From: Crassaminicella indica
GTDB taxonomy: Bacteria; Bacillota; Clostridia; Peptostreptococcales; Thermotaleaceae
DNA: 64,000 bases
Direction: 5' to 3'
NCBI RefSeq assembly: GCF_019203185.1
Contig: NZ_CP078093.1
Span: 1,116,001 to 1,180,000 of the forward strand
Each line of letters begins with the position of its first letter. The stretch's first letter is position 1. A program made the translations under genes and the position numbers. Under the pieces are notes generated by a model. That model made no database searches, was not told where the DNA came from, and saw nothing but the letters and a program-made list of their open reading frames with translations. Shown here in pieces: positions 17,324 to 26,147 of this stretch.

Positions 17324-17347
17324 AATATAAAAGATAGTTCATTCCAG

Positions 17348-17478
17348 ATAACTTTTGAAAAAACAAAACTTCATTCCATGAAAAAATACTAAACCTTCAA
17401 AACTCACTTCGTTCAAACAATGAAGGTTCTTAACGTATTTTTTATGAAATTTCAGTAAGTTTTTTTACAAAAGTTATC
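17348..17478. repeat. Large palindromic intergenic element
   Basis: Outer arms GATAACTTTTG (17348-17358) / CAAAAGTTATC (17468-17478), middle arms GAAAAAATAC / GTATTTTTT, inner arms ACCTTCA / TGAAGGT around AACTCACTTCGTTCAAAC. Nearly the whole 130 bases can fold into one interrupted hairpin. The outer arm recurs at 14,585; the centre recurs at 28,531. It follows the diguanylate cyclase and may also terminate it. It resembles a MITE- or REP-like element. Confidence 0.65.
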
Positions 17479-17639
17479 GAAGTCATTCACTTATCTTTAT
17501 ATATTTCTTTTTTTTATGTTGATGTTGTTTACCTATAAAAAGCAATTTGTATTTATAAATATAGTATGTTAAAATGAATTTGGTTGATATCAAAAGAGTC
17601 AAACCTTAATGTTTTAGAAAAAATACTATGCATCAAAAA

Positions 17640-17715
17640 ATTTTGCACTGATCCTTTGGACAGGGACTGATAGTAAGCCTCAGTCTTAGGAATGGTATTT
17701 TGAACAGACGAGGAG
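17640..17715 (+). promoter_or_regulatory. Structured leader of panD
   Basis: The 180-base leader contains GGGACTGA (about 17666) paired with TCAGTCTT around a 9-base loop, flanked by GATCCTTTGGACA and AGGAATGG, directly before the panD ribosome site. Firmicute pantothenate genes are known to carry the 'pan motif' RNA, a stem with bulged adenines; this leader is a candidate by position and shape only. Confidence 0.4.
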
Positions 17716-17724
17716 GAATAACAA

Positions 17725-18108
17725 ATGATGCTCAATATGTTTAAAGGAAAAATACACAGAGCTACAGTAACAGAAGCAAATTTGAATTATGTAGGAAGTA
17801 TTACTATTGATAAGACTTTAATGGATGCAGCAGGGATTTTGCCGGGAGAGAGAGTTCAGATTGTTAACAATTGTAATGGTGCAAGGCTAGAAACCTATGT
17901 AATAGAAGGAGAACCTAACAGTGGAGTGATTTGCTTAAATGGTGCGGCGGCGAGACTTGTACAGCCAGGGGATACAGTTATTATTATTGCTTATTGCTGG
18001 ATAGATGAGCAGGAGGCAAGAAGCTTTAAGCCGAGGGTAGTTTTTGTTGATGAGGATAATAAAATCATTGAGAAAACAGATACTGAAATTCATGGAGATA
18101 TAAAATAA
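17725..18108 (+). CDS. panD: Aspartate 1-decarboxylase (pyruvoyl enzyme)
   Basis: 127 residues, family length. It makes beta-alanine from aspartate for pantothenate and CoA. The proenzyme cleaves itself at the Gly-Ser of NYVGSITID, creating the pyruvoyl group on the serine near residue 27; the start [19 protein letters not shown] and the loop [13 protein letters not shown] are diagnostic. AGGAGG is eight bases before ATG 17725 (a second ATG follows directly). panB and panC are not adjacent. A structured leader precedes and a terminator follows, so it is a single-gene unit. Confidence 0.95.
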   Translation: MMLNMFKGKIHRATVTEANLNYVGSITIDKTLMDAAGILPGERVQIVNNCNGARLETYVIEGEPNSGVICLNGAAARLVQPGDTVIIIAYCWIDEQEARSFKPRVVFVDEDNKIIEKTDTEIHGDIK

Positions 18109-18112
18109 TCTT

Positions 18113-18150
18113 AAAACCTGGTTTTCTTTTAAAAGGAAACTAGGTTTTTT
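18113..18150 (+). terminator. Terminator of panD
   Basis: AAAACCTGGTTT / AAACTAGGTTTT (one G-U) followed by TT. Confidence 0.85.
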
Positions 18151-18188
18151 ATAATATTCATGCATTTTGACTAGCGGGAGGCATGTTA

Positions 18189-19040
18189 ATGATAGCAATA
18201 AATAAAGCATTTAATATTCTAGTGCTTGTTGCTGTAGTATTTATCATGATGAGTGGTTTAACTATTGCACAAGAACTAGAAGAACAAGAAGCTTTTGCTA
18301 AATATTCCTTAGAGGGAACGACTTATTTAAAAAATAATATAAAAATGATCAAAAATGTTGATGATCTACTTGTTTTGGTAAATAAAAATAGAAATTTACC
18401 ATCAAATTATGTACCAAAGGATTTGGTATTTTCAAAGGTGCCTTTTCCATTTAAAGGGAAGCACCCTAAAAAGAAAATGAGAAGGGAAGCAGCTTTAGCT
18501 TTAGAGGAATTATTTAAAGCTGCGAAAAAGGAAGGAATAGAGCTTTATGGATTATCTGGATATAGGTCTTACAGAAGGCAAAAGGCTATTTTTAACTATA
18601 AGGTTAGGACCATAGGAAAAAAAGCAGCTGCTAAAATTAGTGCTTATCCAGGGCAAAGCGAACACCAAACAGGTTTAGCTATGGATATTACAAGTAAAAG
18701 CGTAAGATTTCAATTAGTTGAAGCCTTTGAAAATACAAAAGAAGGTCAGTGGATTAAAGAAAACAGTTATAAATACGGTTTTATTGTAAGATATCCTAAA
18801 GGGAAAGAAGCTATTACAGGGTATAGTTATGAACCCTGGCATATAAGGTATGTAGGCAGAGAAGTAGCAGAATATATTTTTAAAAGGAATATTACTTTAG
18901 AAGAGTTTTTTAAAGAATTAAAAAAAGATAAAAGCTTGTTATTTGTTGAAAATAACCAAAAACAATTGATGAAGAAGCAAGAAGAATTGATGAGGAATAT
19001 ACAAAAGGTACAGTTGTTATTTTTAACCATACCTTTTTAA
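18189..19040 (+). CDS. VanY-like D-alanyl-D-alanine carboxypeptidase, exported
   Basis: About 283 residues with an N-terminal signal or anchor (IAINKAFNILVLVAVVFIMMSG). The LAS/VanY peptidase motifs are present: SGYRSYRRQ, the zinc-binding SEHQTGLAMDIT (S-x-H-x4-A-x-D type) and EPWHIRYVG with the catalytic Glu and last zinc His. It trims the terminal D-Ala from peptidoglycan stem peptides outside the cell. The start at 18189 is seven bases after GGGAGG; ATG 18183 is only one base after it. The lysine-rich C-terminal tail of about 50 residues extends beyond the catalytic domain. No van resistance genes are nearby, so a cell-wall maintenance role is likeliest. Confidence 0.9.
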   Translation: MIAINKAFNILVLVAVVFIMMSGLTIAQELEEQEAFAKYSLEGTTYLKNNIKMIKNVDDLLVLVNKNRNLPSNYVPKDLVFSKVPFPFKGKHPKKKMRREAALALEELFKAAKKEGIELYGLSGYRSYRRQKAIFNYKVRTIGKKAAAKISAYPGQSEHQTGLAMDITSKSVRFQLVEAFENTKEGQWIKENSYKYGFIVRYPKGKEAITGYSYEPWHIRYVGREVAEYIFKRNITLEEFFKELKKDKSLLFVENNQKQLMKKQEELMRNIQKVQLLFLTIPF

Positions 19041-19082
19041 GGGTTTTTTAGTTATAAAATCAATATCTATAATTTGTTAATA

Positions 19083-19114
19083 TGTGGTATAATTGACCTA
19101 AACTAATGGTTAAC
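19083..19114 (+). promoter_or_regulatory. Shared promoter/palindrome element, copy 2
   Basis: Extended -10 TGTGGTATAAT (19083-19093), then five bases, then TAAACTAATGGTTAAC (19099-19114), leading into the ribosome site of the orphan gene at 19127. This is the only plus-strand copy and has a shorter spacing than the others. Confidence 0.7.
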
Positions 19115-19126
19115 AGGAGATTTACC

Positions 19127-19456
19127 ATGAATGAAAAGTATAAAATTTTATTAATTAGAATTATTTTTGTTTTATTGTTTTTCGTTACAATGTTATTTGG
19201 ACACTTAAGTATGAATTTTGAATTTCATTCAATCCAAGAGCGAGCTTGTACAATATTAAGATGGTCAAGTATCGGAATGGGTGGATTTTTATTTTTTGTT
19301 AATCCTGACATTGTAATGAAATCTTTTAAACATAAAAGAAACGATAAAAAAGAAGAAAATATACATATAATATATTGTGAAATTTTTGGATTAATAATTT
19401 CAATAGTAGGGTTTGAATATGCTGCAGAAATACTTTTTTGTATGATTTTTAAATAA
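19127..19456 (+). CDS. Orphan small membrane protein, unknown
   Basis: 109 residues with three hydrophobic segments: about 8-27 (ILLIRIIFVLLFFVTMLFG), 45-60 and 85-107. A short basic loop, KSFKHKRNDKKEEN, lies between the last two. I recognise no family. The start at ATG 19127 follows CAGGAGA; the open frame extends 21 bases upstream but into the promoter element. It is a single gene between the VanY-like gene and the convergent hydrogenase operon, controlled by the palindrome element shared with five minus-strand orphan genes. Confidence 0.7.
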   Translation: MNEKYKILLIRIIFVLLFFVTMLFGHLSMNFEFHSIQERACTILRWSSIGMGGFLFFVNPDIVMKSFKHKRNDKKEENIHIIYCEIFGLIISIVGFEYAAEILFCMIFK

Positions 19457-19588
19457 TGCAAAAGATAGACACTTAGATATGTATTATCAATTAGTTCTCT
19501 TAGGCTTTTAGTTCCACTTAGTTGAAGATAAACCATCAATTACCTGTGCAATTTTATTAAAAATTGTCTTATTATTAAGTAAAGACAT

Positions 19589-19654
19589 AAAAAGAACCTT
19601 CTTTGTTTTGGGTGTATTGGTGTACTTCCATTAAAACAAAGGTGGTTCTTTTTA
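19589..19654. terminator. Bidirectional terminator at end of hydrogenase operon
   Basis: Long stem AAAAGAACC...CTTTGTTTT paired with AAAACAAAG..GGTTCTTTT around a 24-base loop, A-rich on one side and T-rich on the other. It separates the orphan gene from the convergent hydrogenase operon. Confidence 0.8.
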
Positions 19655-19690
19655 GTAATCATCATAATCTGAGAATATTAAAGCTTTTTG

Positions 19691-21439
19691 TTATATGCGT
19701 TCTCTTGCTTCATAATGGGTATGCAGAAGATCATGAGCTTTTTCTCCATAAGGTTCTCCGAGATATTCCTTGTATAGCTTTAATATTTCTGGATTTTCAT
19801 GAGATTTTCTTAAAGCTTTATTTCTGTCTTCATTATAGATAGCCTGTTGGCGTTTTCTTACAATTTCTTCGTTGCCGTGATGATAAGGTTGTCCGCCGCC
19901 ACCTATACATCCTCCGGGACATGCCATGATTTCTATGGCATGGTAATGACTCTTTCCATCTCTTATATCTTCAAGGAGTTTTCTAGCATTACCGAGACCG
20001 TGGGCAATACCAATTTTTATATCCATTTCTTTGATTTTAACTGTTCCTTCACGAATGCCTTCCATTCCTCTTAGCTGATGAAGCTCAACATCTTTTAGCT
20101 CTTCTCCTGTCATCCATTCATAGGCTGTGCGAACAGCGGCTTCAATTACACCACCTGTTGTACCAAAAATTACTGAAGCACCTGTACTTTCCCCTAAAGG
20201 ATTATCAAAATCACTATCTGGAAGGTTTTTAAAATCAATGCCTGCTTCCTTGAGCATTGCAGCAAATTCACGAGTTGTTACAACGATATCTACATTGTTG
20301 TGATAGTCCTTTGTAAGCTCTGGTCTAGCGGCTTCTGCTTTTTTTGCAATACATGGCATGACTGAAACTACTACAATTTTATCTGGATCTATACCTATTT
20401 TTTCAGCATAGTATGTTTTTGCAATAACACCAAGCATGATATGAGGAGATTTGCAGGTGGAAGGAACATCTAAAAGCTCTGGGAATTGATGTTCAATGAA
20501 TTTTACCCATGCAGGACAACAGCTAGTAAGAATAGGAAGCTTTCCGCCGTGTTCAATACGATGAATAAGCTCGGATGCTTCCTCCATGATTGTTAAATCA
20601 GCTGCAAAATCTGTATCAAAAACAGCGTCAAAGCCCATATTCTTTAGAGCTGTTGCGAGCTTTCCTGTAACTATGGTTCCTGGCTCCATGCCAAAGAGCT
20701 CTCCTATGGCAACGCGAATAGCAGGAGCTACTTGTACTACAACATGCTTGTCAGGATCACTCAAAGCTTCCCATACTTTATCTGTATGGTTAACTTCTGT
20801 TAGTGCTGCTGTAGGGCATACAGCTACACATTGACCGCAGTAAGTACAAGAGGAATCCTTCATAGGAATATTAAAAGCAGGACCTACAATAGCTTTAAAT
20901 CCACGACCCATTGCGGAAAGGATTCCACAGGTTTGAATTTCATTGCACATAGTTTCACAGCGACGACACATGATACATTTATTGGGATCTTTTACAATAG
21001 CATCGCTAGATAAATCTTTATCATAATGCATTTTTTCTCCATGCCATTTAATTTCTCTTACTCCAAGCTCCTTTGCCAATGCTTGAAGTTCACATTCTAA
21101 GTTTTTTGGACAGGTAAAGCATTCATTTGGATGATTTGATAAAAGTAATTCTACAGCAATTCTACGTGCGTTAATGGCTCTATGAGAATCAGTTCTGATT
21201 ATCATTCCCTCATCTACTTGTGTAACACATGCAGGTACTAAAGAATTACGGCCCTTTAATTCTACTGTACATACGCGGCAGGAGGCTGTTTTATTTACAA
21301 GCTTCAAATCATGCAGATCAAGATGACATAGAGTTGGAATTCTTATGTTAGCACGATTTGCAGCTTCTAATATAGTAATTGTTTCAGGTACTTGCATTTC
21401 TTGACCATTGATTGTTATTTTTACTAGCTTCTCGGACAT
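19691..21439 (-). CDS. hydA: [FeFe] hydrogenase catalytic subunit (HydA-type, NAD-linked complex)
   Basis: 582 residues. An N-terminal plant-type [2Fe-2S] domain with TLCHLDL, CRVC and C in VPACVTQ; a His-Cys cluster region (HPNECFTCPKNLECELQ); two [4Fe-4S] clusters (CIMCRRCETMC and CTYCGQCVAVCP); then the H-cluster domain with TSCCPAWVKF, MPCIAKKAEA and EIMACPGGCIGGGGQP. This is the catalytic subunit of trimeric or tetrameric NAD-dependent hydrogenases, many of which bifurcate electrons between NAD+ and ferredoxin. It is the last gene of a four-gene operon with HydB, a 2Fe-2S protein and HydC. Maturases HydEFG are not in the window. Confidence 0.95.
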   Translation of the reverse strand: MSEKLVKITINGQEMQVPETITILEAANRANIRIPTLCHLDLHDLKLVNKTASCRVCTVELKGRNSLVPACVTQVDEGMIIRTDSHRAINARRIAVELLLSNHPNECFTCPKNLECELQALAKELGVREIKWHGEKMHYDKDLSSDAIVKDPNKCIMCRRCETMCNEIQTCGILSAMGRGFKAIVGPAFNIPMKDSSCTYCGQCVAVCPTAALTEVNHTDKVWEALSDPDKHVVVQVAPAIRVAIGELFGMEPGTIVTGKLATALKNMGFDAVFDTDFAADLTIMEEASELIHRIEHGGKLPILTSCCPAWVKFIEHQFPELLDVPSTCKSPHIMLGVIAKTYYAEKIGIDPDKIVVVSVMPCIAKKAEAARPELTKDYHNNVDIVVTTREFAAMLKEAGIDFKNLPDSDFDNPLGESTGASVIFGTTGGVIEAAVRTAYEWMTGEELKDVELHQLRGMEGIREGTVKIKEMDIKIGIAHGLGNARKLLEDIRDGKSHYHAIEIMACPGGCIGGGGQPYHHGNEEIVRKRQQAIYNEDRNKALRKSHENPEILKLYKEYLGEPYGEKAHDLLHTHYEARERI

Positions 21440-21451
21440 ATTCTCACCTCA

Positions 21452-23245
21452 CTATGGTTTGATTACGGCATTGAAATTACATGCATCGAAGCATGCGCCG
21501 CATTTTATACATCTGCTTTGATCGATAACATGTGTTTCTTTTACTTTTCCACTAATGCAGTCTACTGGACATACTTTTGCACAAGCAGTACATCCTACAC
21601 ATTTTTCTTTGCTGATGCTGTATTTTGCAAGAACTTTGCACTCTCCAGTAGGGCAGTGTTTATCCTTAACATGAGCTAAATATTCATCCCAAAAATATTC
21701 AAGTGTACTTAAAACAGGATTTGGTGCAGTTTGACCGAGTCCGCAAAGAGAACCGTCTTTGATCATATATGACAATTGCTTTAATGCATCTAAATCCTCC
21801 ATAGTAGCTTTTCCTTTTGTAATCTTTGAAAGGAATTCATGAAGACGTTTAGTTCCAATACGACATGGAGTACATCTTCCACATGATTCTTCCATTATAA
21901 ATTCTAGATAAAACTTTGCTATGTTTACCATGCAGTTGGTTTCATCCATGACGATCATACCACCAGACCCCATCATAGATCCAATCTCCATAAGGTGTTC
22001 ATAATCAATAGGTGTATCAAGATCCTTTTCTGTAATTACACCACCAGATGGACCACCTGTTTGAACTGCTTTAAATTTATGATTACCTACTATACCGCCA
22101 CCTACATCGTATATAATTTCACGTAAAGTTGTACCCATAGGAACTTCTACAAGACCAACATTATTTACTTTACCAGCAAGAGCAAAAACTTTTGTTCCTT
22201 TGCTATTTTCGGTTCCGATAGATGAAAACCAATCAGAACCCTTTAAAATAATAGGTGGTATATTTGCAAATGTTTCTACATTGTTTACACAGGTTGGTCT
22301 GTCCCAATAACCTTTTTCTGCAGGATATGGGGGCTTGTTCCTCGGTTCTCCACGTTTTCCTTCAACCGAGTTAATAAGGGCAGTTTCTTCACCGCATACA
22401 AAAGCACCTGCACCATACTTTAAGCGAATATTAAAGTGAAAATCTGATCCAAAGATGTTTTTACCCAAAAGACCAAGCTCACGTGCTTGACGAATAGCAA
22501 TGCTAAGACGTTCAATAGCAAGGGGGTATTCTGCACGAATATAAACAATTCCTTCTTCGGCACCAATAGCATACCCACCAATTGCCATAGCTTCAATCAC
22601 GCTGTGAGGATCACCTTCTAAAATACTCCTATCCATAAAGGCACCTGGGTCTCCTTCATCTGCATTGCAGATAATGTATTTGGTATTACTATCAAATTTT
22701 CTTGTATATTCCCATTTGAGTCCTGTAGGAAAGCCTCCTCCTCCCCGACCACGAAGTCCTGATTTTTTCACTGTTTCGATAACCTCCATAGGAGTCATAG
22801 AAGTAATGACTTTCCCAAGAGCTTCGTAGCCTCCAAAGGCAATGTATTCATAAATGTCTTCTGGATTGATTAATCCACAGTTTCTTAAAGCAATACGAAG
22901 CTGTTTTTTGTAAAATGGCATTTTCTTATGTTGTTCAATTTTTTCGTGCTTTATAGGTTCTTGGTATAAAAGTCTATCTACTTTTCTACCTTTGATAATA
23001 TGTTCTTTTACAATTTCCTCTACATCTTCTGGATGAACTCGTACATAAAAAACATTATCTGGTTCTATTTTTACAATAGGACCTTGCTCGCAAAATCCAA
23101 AACAACCAGTTTTGACGATTTGAACTTCTTTATCGTATTCATATTCTTTGATAAGCTTTTCAAAATTTTGGATTACTTTATCGCTGTCGCTGGCCATACA
23201 GCCTGTACCGCCACAGACCATTACATTCATCCTAAACTGATTCAT
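21452..23245 (-). CDS. hydB: Hydrogenase NADH/FMN subunit (HydB, NuoF-like)
   Basis: 597 residues. A thioredoxin-like [2Fe-2S] N-terminal domain (VCGGTGCMASDS and TGCFGFCEQGP), then a NuoF core with the NADH/FMN loop SGLRGRGGGGFPTGLKWE and NADEGDPGAFMDR. A [4Fe-4S] site follows (ESCGRCTPCRIGT), and the C-terminal ferredoxin domain has two clusters (CVGCTACAKVCPVDC and CIKCGACFDACN). This architecture is that of HydB of bifurcating hydrogenases: it oxidises or reduces NAD(H) and passes electrons to HydA. AAGGAGGG precedes the ATG. Twelve bases separate it from hydA. Confidence 0.95.
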   Translation of the reverse strand: MNQFRMNVMVCGGTGCMASDSDKVIQNFEKLIKEYEYDKEVQIVKTGCFGFCEQGPIVKIEPDNVFYVRVHPEDVEEIVKEHIIKGRKVDRLLYQEPIKHEKIEQHKKMPFYKKQLRIALRNCGLINPEDIYEYIAFGGYEALGKVITSMTPMEVIETVKKSGLRGRGGGGFPTGLKWEYTRKFDSNTKYIICNADEGDPGAFMDRSILEGDPHSVIEAMAIGGYAIGAEEGIVYIRAEYPLAIERLSIAIRQARELGLLGKNIFGSDFHFNIRLKYGAGAFVCGEETALINSVEGKRGEPRNKPPYPAEKGYWDRPTCVNNVETFANIPPIILKGSDWFSSIGTENSKGTKVFALAGKVNNVGLVEVPMGTTLREIIYDVGGGIVGNHKFKAVQTGGPSGGVITEKDLDTPIDYEHLMEIGSMMGSGGMIVMDETNCMVNIAKFYLEFIMEESCGRCTPCRIGTKRLHEFLSKITKGKATMEDLDALKQLSYMIKDGSLCGLGQTAPNPVLSTLEYFWDEYLAHVKDKHCPTGECKVLAKYSISKEKCVGCTACAKVCPVDCISGKVKETHVIDQSRCIKCGACFDACNFNAVIKP

Positions 23246-23266
23246 GTTTTCCCTCCTTATGCATTT

Positions 23267-23659
23267 TTATGCTCTGTCAAAGGTAGCATCGATTATAAAT
23301 TCCTTTAAAGGGTTTCCACCCTTAATATGCTTTTGAACTATTTCGCGACCCTTTTGACTATTTACTTTTCCATATAGAATAGGTTTTTGACCGGGCATAT
23401 TTACTTGAACAATAGGTTCGCTGTGACAATGACCAATACAACCCACTTGAATAACCTTTACATTTTCAAGACCTTCCTTTGATACTTCATCTACAATTGC
23501 ATTAAGTGTTTCTCTAGCACCAGATGCAATGCCGCAGGTTGCCATACCTACCAATACTTCTATTTGATCTGCATCTTCTTGTCCATGTTCTCTTAGCATT
23601 ACTTTTTTCATAGATTTTTCTCTGATTTTTTTTAATTCTTCTATAGATTTAATTTGCAC
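23267..23659 (-). CDS. [2Fe-2S] thioredoxin-like ferredoxin of hydrogenase operon
   Basis: 130 residues. Cysteines in MATCGIASGA and QVGCIGHCHSEP form the thioredoxin-like [2Fe-2S] pattern. Such a small gene sits between the NuoE- and NuoF-like genes in many clostridial hydrogenase operons and probably carries electrons or stabilises the complex (sometimes called HydD). The start is GTG at 23659, six bases after AGGAGGG, and overlaps the end of hydC by 11 bases, which suggests coupled translation. Confidence 0.88.
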   Translation of the reverse strand: MQIKSIEELKKIREKSMKKVMLREHGQEDADQIEVLVGMATCGIASGARETLNAIVDEVSKEGLENVKVIQVGCIGHCHSEPIVQVNMPGQKPILYGKVNSQKGREIVQKHIKGGNPLKEFIIDATFDRA

Positions 23660-24155
23660 TGTTTACCCTCCTATCACGGTAAGCATGAATGATTTTTTCT
23701 ACATCTTCTTCTTTTACTCGACCGTATACCTTCTCATCAACCATTACAACAGGAGCAAGGCCACAGGCACCAATACATCGAACTTCCCTTAAGGTAAAAA
23801 GCCCATCATCAGTAGTTTCACCTGAATTGATATTAAGATCGTTTTGCAATTTTTTAATGATTTTATCTGAACCTTTTACAAAACAGGCAGTGCCCATGCA
23901 TACACTGATGGTATGTTTTCCTTGAGGTTCTGTTGTGAAATATGAATAAAAGCTTACTACGCCAAAAACTTCAGCTCCAGGAATGCCAAGCTTTCTTGCG
24001 ACAAAAAGCTGTACATCTCTTGGAAGATATCCAAATATATCTTGTGCTTTGTGGAGAATTTCAATCAAAGCACCTTTTGTTGATTGAAGACTATCAATAT
24101 ATTTTTCTAGTTCATCAAATTTTTCTTTTGGCAAATTATTTGACAACTTAGTCAC
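23649..24155 (-). CDS. hydC: Hydrogenase [2Fe-2S] subunit (HydC, NuoE-like)
   Basis: 168 residues. NuoE family: helical N-terminus (ALIEILHKAQDIFGYLPRDVQ), then the [2Fe-2S] cysteines in CMGTACFVKGS and VRCIGACGLAPVV. It hands electrons between the FMN subunit and HydA. First gene of the operon hydC-(2Fe-2S)-hydB-hydA. The annotated start GTG 24155 sits almost on AAGGAAG; TTG 24146, six bases downstream of the GG(A)AGGTG run, is a good alternative. The 190-base divergent region to the AarF gene has TATAAT boxes but no clear Rex site. Confidence 0.92.
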   Translation of the reverse strand: MTKLSNNLPKEKFDELEKYIDSLQSTKGALIEILHKAQDIFGYLPRDVQLFVARKLGIPGAEVFGVVSFYSYFTTEPQGKHTISVCMGTACFVKGSDKIIKKLQNDLNINSGETTDDGLFTLREVRCIGACGLAPVVMVDEKVYGRVKEEDVEKIIHAYRDRRVNSAN

Positions 24156-24344
24156 CTTCCTTTCACAGAGTTTTTAAATAATTCATTTCTTAATTTTCCC
24201 TAATTCCTGTGTCTTAATGCATTTTTAGAGAGAACTTTCTATAATATATGGTAAGTTGTGGAATTGCTACTTGTTTTTAAGTTGGTTATAATATTGGTTA
24301 TAATATATGTAAGATAATTCTGAAGAATAAGAGGTAAATATGCT

Positions 24345-25925
24345 ATGAGTAATATTAATGAGAAAAAAAGGATTAAAGAGATAGTTTCTGTTTTTGTGAA
24401 GCATGGCATTAAAAAAGGGATAATGAATCCTCAAAATGCAAGAGCTGCTCTTGAAGAATTAGGGCCTACATTTGTGAAAATAGGACAAATCCTGTCTACA
24501 CGACCAGATATTTTACCAGATGAATACATTGTTGAGTTTGAAAAACTACAAGATAATGTAAAACCAGAAAAATATGATGACATAAAAAAAATACTTGAAA
24601 AAGCGTTAGGAGAATCTATAGAAAATTTGTTTTCTTATTTTAAAGAAAAGCCGATTGCATCTGCTTCTATGGCACAGGTCCATTTAGCTTGTACAAAAAA
24701 TGGGGAAGAGGTTGTAGTAAAAATTCAGCGTCCTAATGTAAAAGAAATTATGATGAGTGATATTGCATTGTTAAAAAGGCTTACTAAAATAGGGAAGCTT
24801 GTTCCTCAAAAGAGTGTAATAGATTTTAAAGAAGTAGTAGAAGAAATAGGAACAACGATGGAAAAAGAGCTGGATTTTTTAAATGAAGCAGAAAATATTG
24901 AAAAATTTTATAAATATAATAAGGGCGTAAAATATATAGCATGTCCTAAGGTATATAAGGAATATACTACTTCTAGCATATTAACAATGGAATATATAAA
25001 AGGAATAAAGGTAAATAATATTGATGATTTAAAAAAAGAAGGTTATTCTCTTAAAGCTATAGCAAAAAAGCTTATGAGTAATTATGTAAAGCAGATATTT
25101 CAAGATGGCTTTTTTCATGCAGATCCACATCCAGGCAACCTACTTATTCATAATAAGAAGATTGCTTACATTGATTTTGGTATGATGGGCGTTTTAGACA
25201 AATCAATGAGAAATAAGCTCAATGATCTTTTATATGCAGCAGCAAAAAGAGATATGGAAGGTTTAACTCATGCTGTTTTAAGAATAGGAATAAAGAAAGG
25301 GAAAGTGAACATAAGAAATCTCTATTCTGATATTGAAGAAGTTTATAATAGATATGTTCAGGAAAGCCTTCAAAATATAGACCTTCCTCAGTTTGTAGAT
25401 GAAATGTTTCAGGTTAGTAAGAAAAATAACCTTGCTATGCCAAATAATATGGCTTTGTTTTTAAAGGGAATTATGACTATAGAAGGGGTAGTAGCAAAGC
25501 TTGATCCTGATATGAATATGATGGAAGTGGCGGTACCATATATTAAAGAACATATTATATTAAAGAAAAATTATAAACAGGATATTATTGAGCAGATAGA
25601 AAATATTTATCAATTATCAAAATACGGTTTAAAAATTCCTATTAAAACTTTAGAACTCATGAATAGTGTTCTAGCAGGGAAGCTAAAAGTTCAGATAGAA
25701 CATAAAAATTTAGAAGAAAGCATCTATCAGCTAAATAAAATGACTAATAGAATTGTTTTTTCTTTAATTATTTCCTCTATTGTTGTTGGATCCTCATTGG
25801 TGATTAATGCAAATGTAGGACCTAAAATTTATGATATATCATTTTTTGGCCTTATTGGATATTTAAGTGCTGCGGTTATGGGACTTTGGCTTTTGATATT
25901 GATTCTTAAAAATGAAAAAATGTAA
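24345..25925 (+). CDS. AarF/UbiB (ABC1) family atypical kinase
   Basis: 526 residues. ABC1/ADCK family: the N-terminal LEELGPTFVKIGQILSTRPD (the KxGQ motif), the ASMAQVHLA loop, the catalytic HADPHPGNLL and metal-binding IDFGMMG; the C-terminus has two transmembrane helices (about 465-490 and 500-522). Proteobacterial UbiB supports ubiquinone synthesis, but this anaerobe is unlikely to make ubiquinone and no quinone genes are nearby; in Firmicutes the family role is open, perhaps lipid handling at the membrane. Direct repeats TTGGTTATAATA x2 upstream give two overlapping -10 boxes. Ends at a strong terminator. Confidence 0.9.
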   Translation: MSNINEKKRIKEIVSVFVKHGIKKGIMNPQNARAALEELGPTFVKIGQILSTRPDILPDEYIVEFEKLQDNVKPEKYDDIKKILEKALGESIENLFSYFKEKPIASASMAQVHLACTKNGEEVVVKIQRPNVKEIMMSDIALLKRLTKIGKLVPQKSVIDFKEVVEEIGTTMEKELDFLNEAENIEKFYKYNKGVKYIACPKVYKEYTTSSILTMEYIKGIKVNNIDDLKKEGYSLKAIAKKLMSNYVKQIFQDGFFHADPHPGNLLIHNKKIAYIDFGMMGVLDKSMRNKLNDLLYAAAKRDMEGLTHAVLRIGIKKGKVNIRNLYSDIEEVYNRYVQESLQNIDLPQFVDEMFQVSKKNNLAMPNNMALFLKGIMTIEGVVAKLDPDMNMMEVAVPYIKEHIILKKNYKQDIIEQIENIYQLSKYGLKIPIKTLELMNSVLAGKLKVQIEHKNLEESIYQLNKMTNRIVFSLIISSIVVGSSLVINANVGPKIYDISFFGLIGYLSAAVMGLWLLILILKNEKM

Positions 25926-25964
25926 TGATAAAAAAGAAATCTACTAAATAGATTTCAGGTTGCT

Positions 25965-26002
25965 GACAAACCATTGAAATTTTTCAGTGGTTTGTCTTTT
26001 TT
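25965..26002 (+). terminator. Terminator of AarF gene
   Basis: GACAAACCATTGAAA / TTTCAGTGGTTTGTC, then TTTTTT. A smaller hairpin GAAATCTA / TAGATTTC (25936-25956) precedes it. Confidence 0.92.
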
Positions 26003-26147
26003 AAATATAAAATAAGTGTAGCTTAATATTTTTTTTTATTTTTGGATAAGCAGTAACAAATTAAGGACAAACAACATAACATGTACTAGAAAAACAGATG
26101 AGGAATTAAAATCAAAGAATGAATAAAAAATATGGGAGAGTGAATAA

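Noticed and set aside
20586-21013. Plus-strand frames of 60-82 codons inside the hydrogenase operon
   Set aside because: Antisense shadows of clear hydrogenase genes, with no ribosome sites.
24156-24344. Rex or other operator before the hydrogenase operon
   Set aside because: Looked for TTGTTAA/TTAACAA symmetry on both strands; none found.
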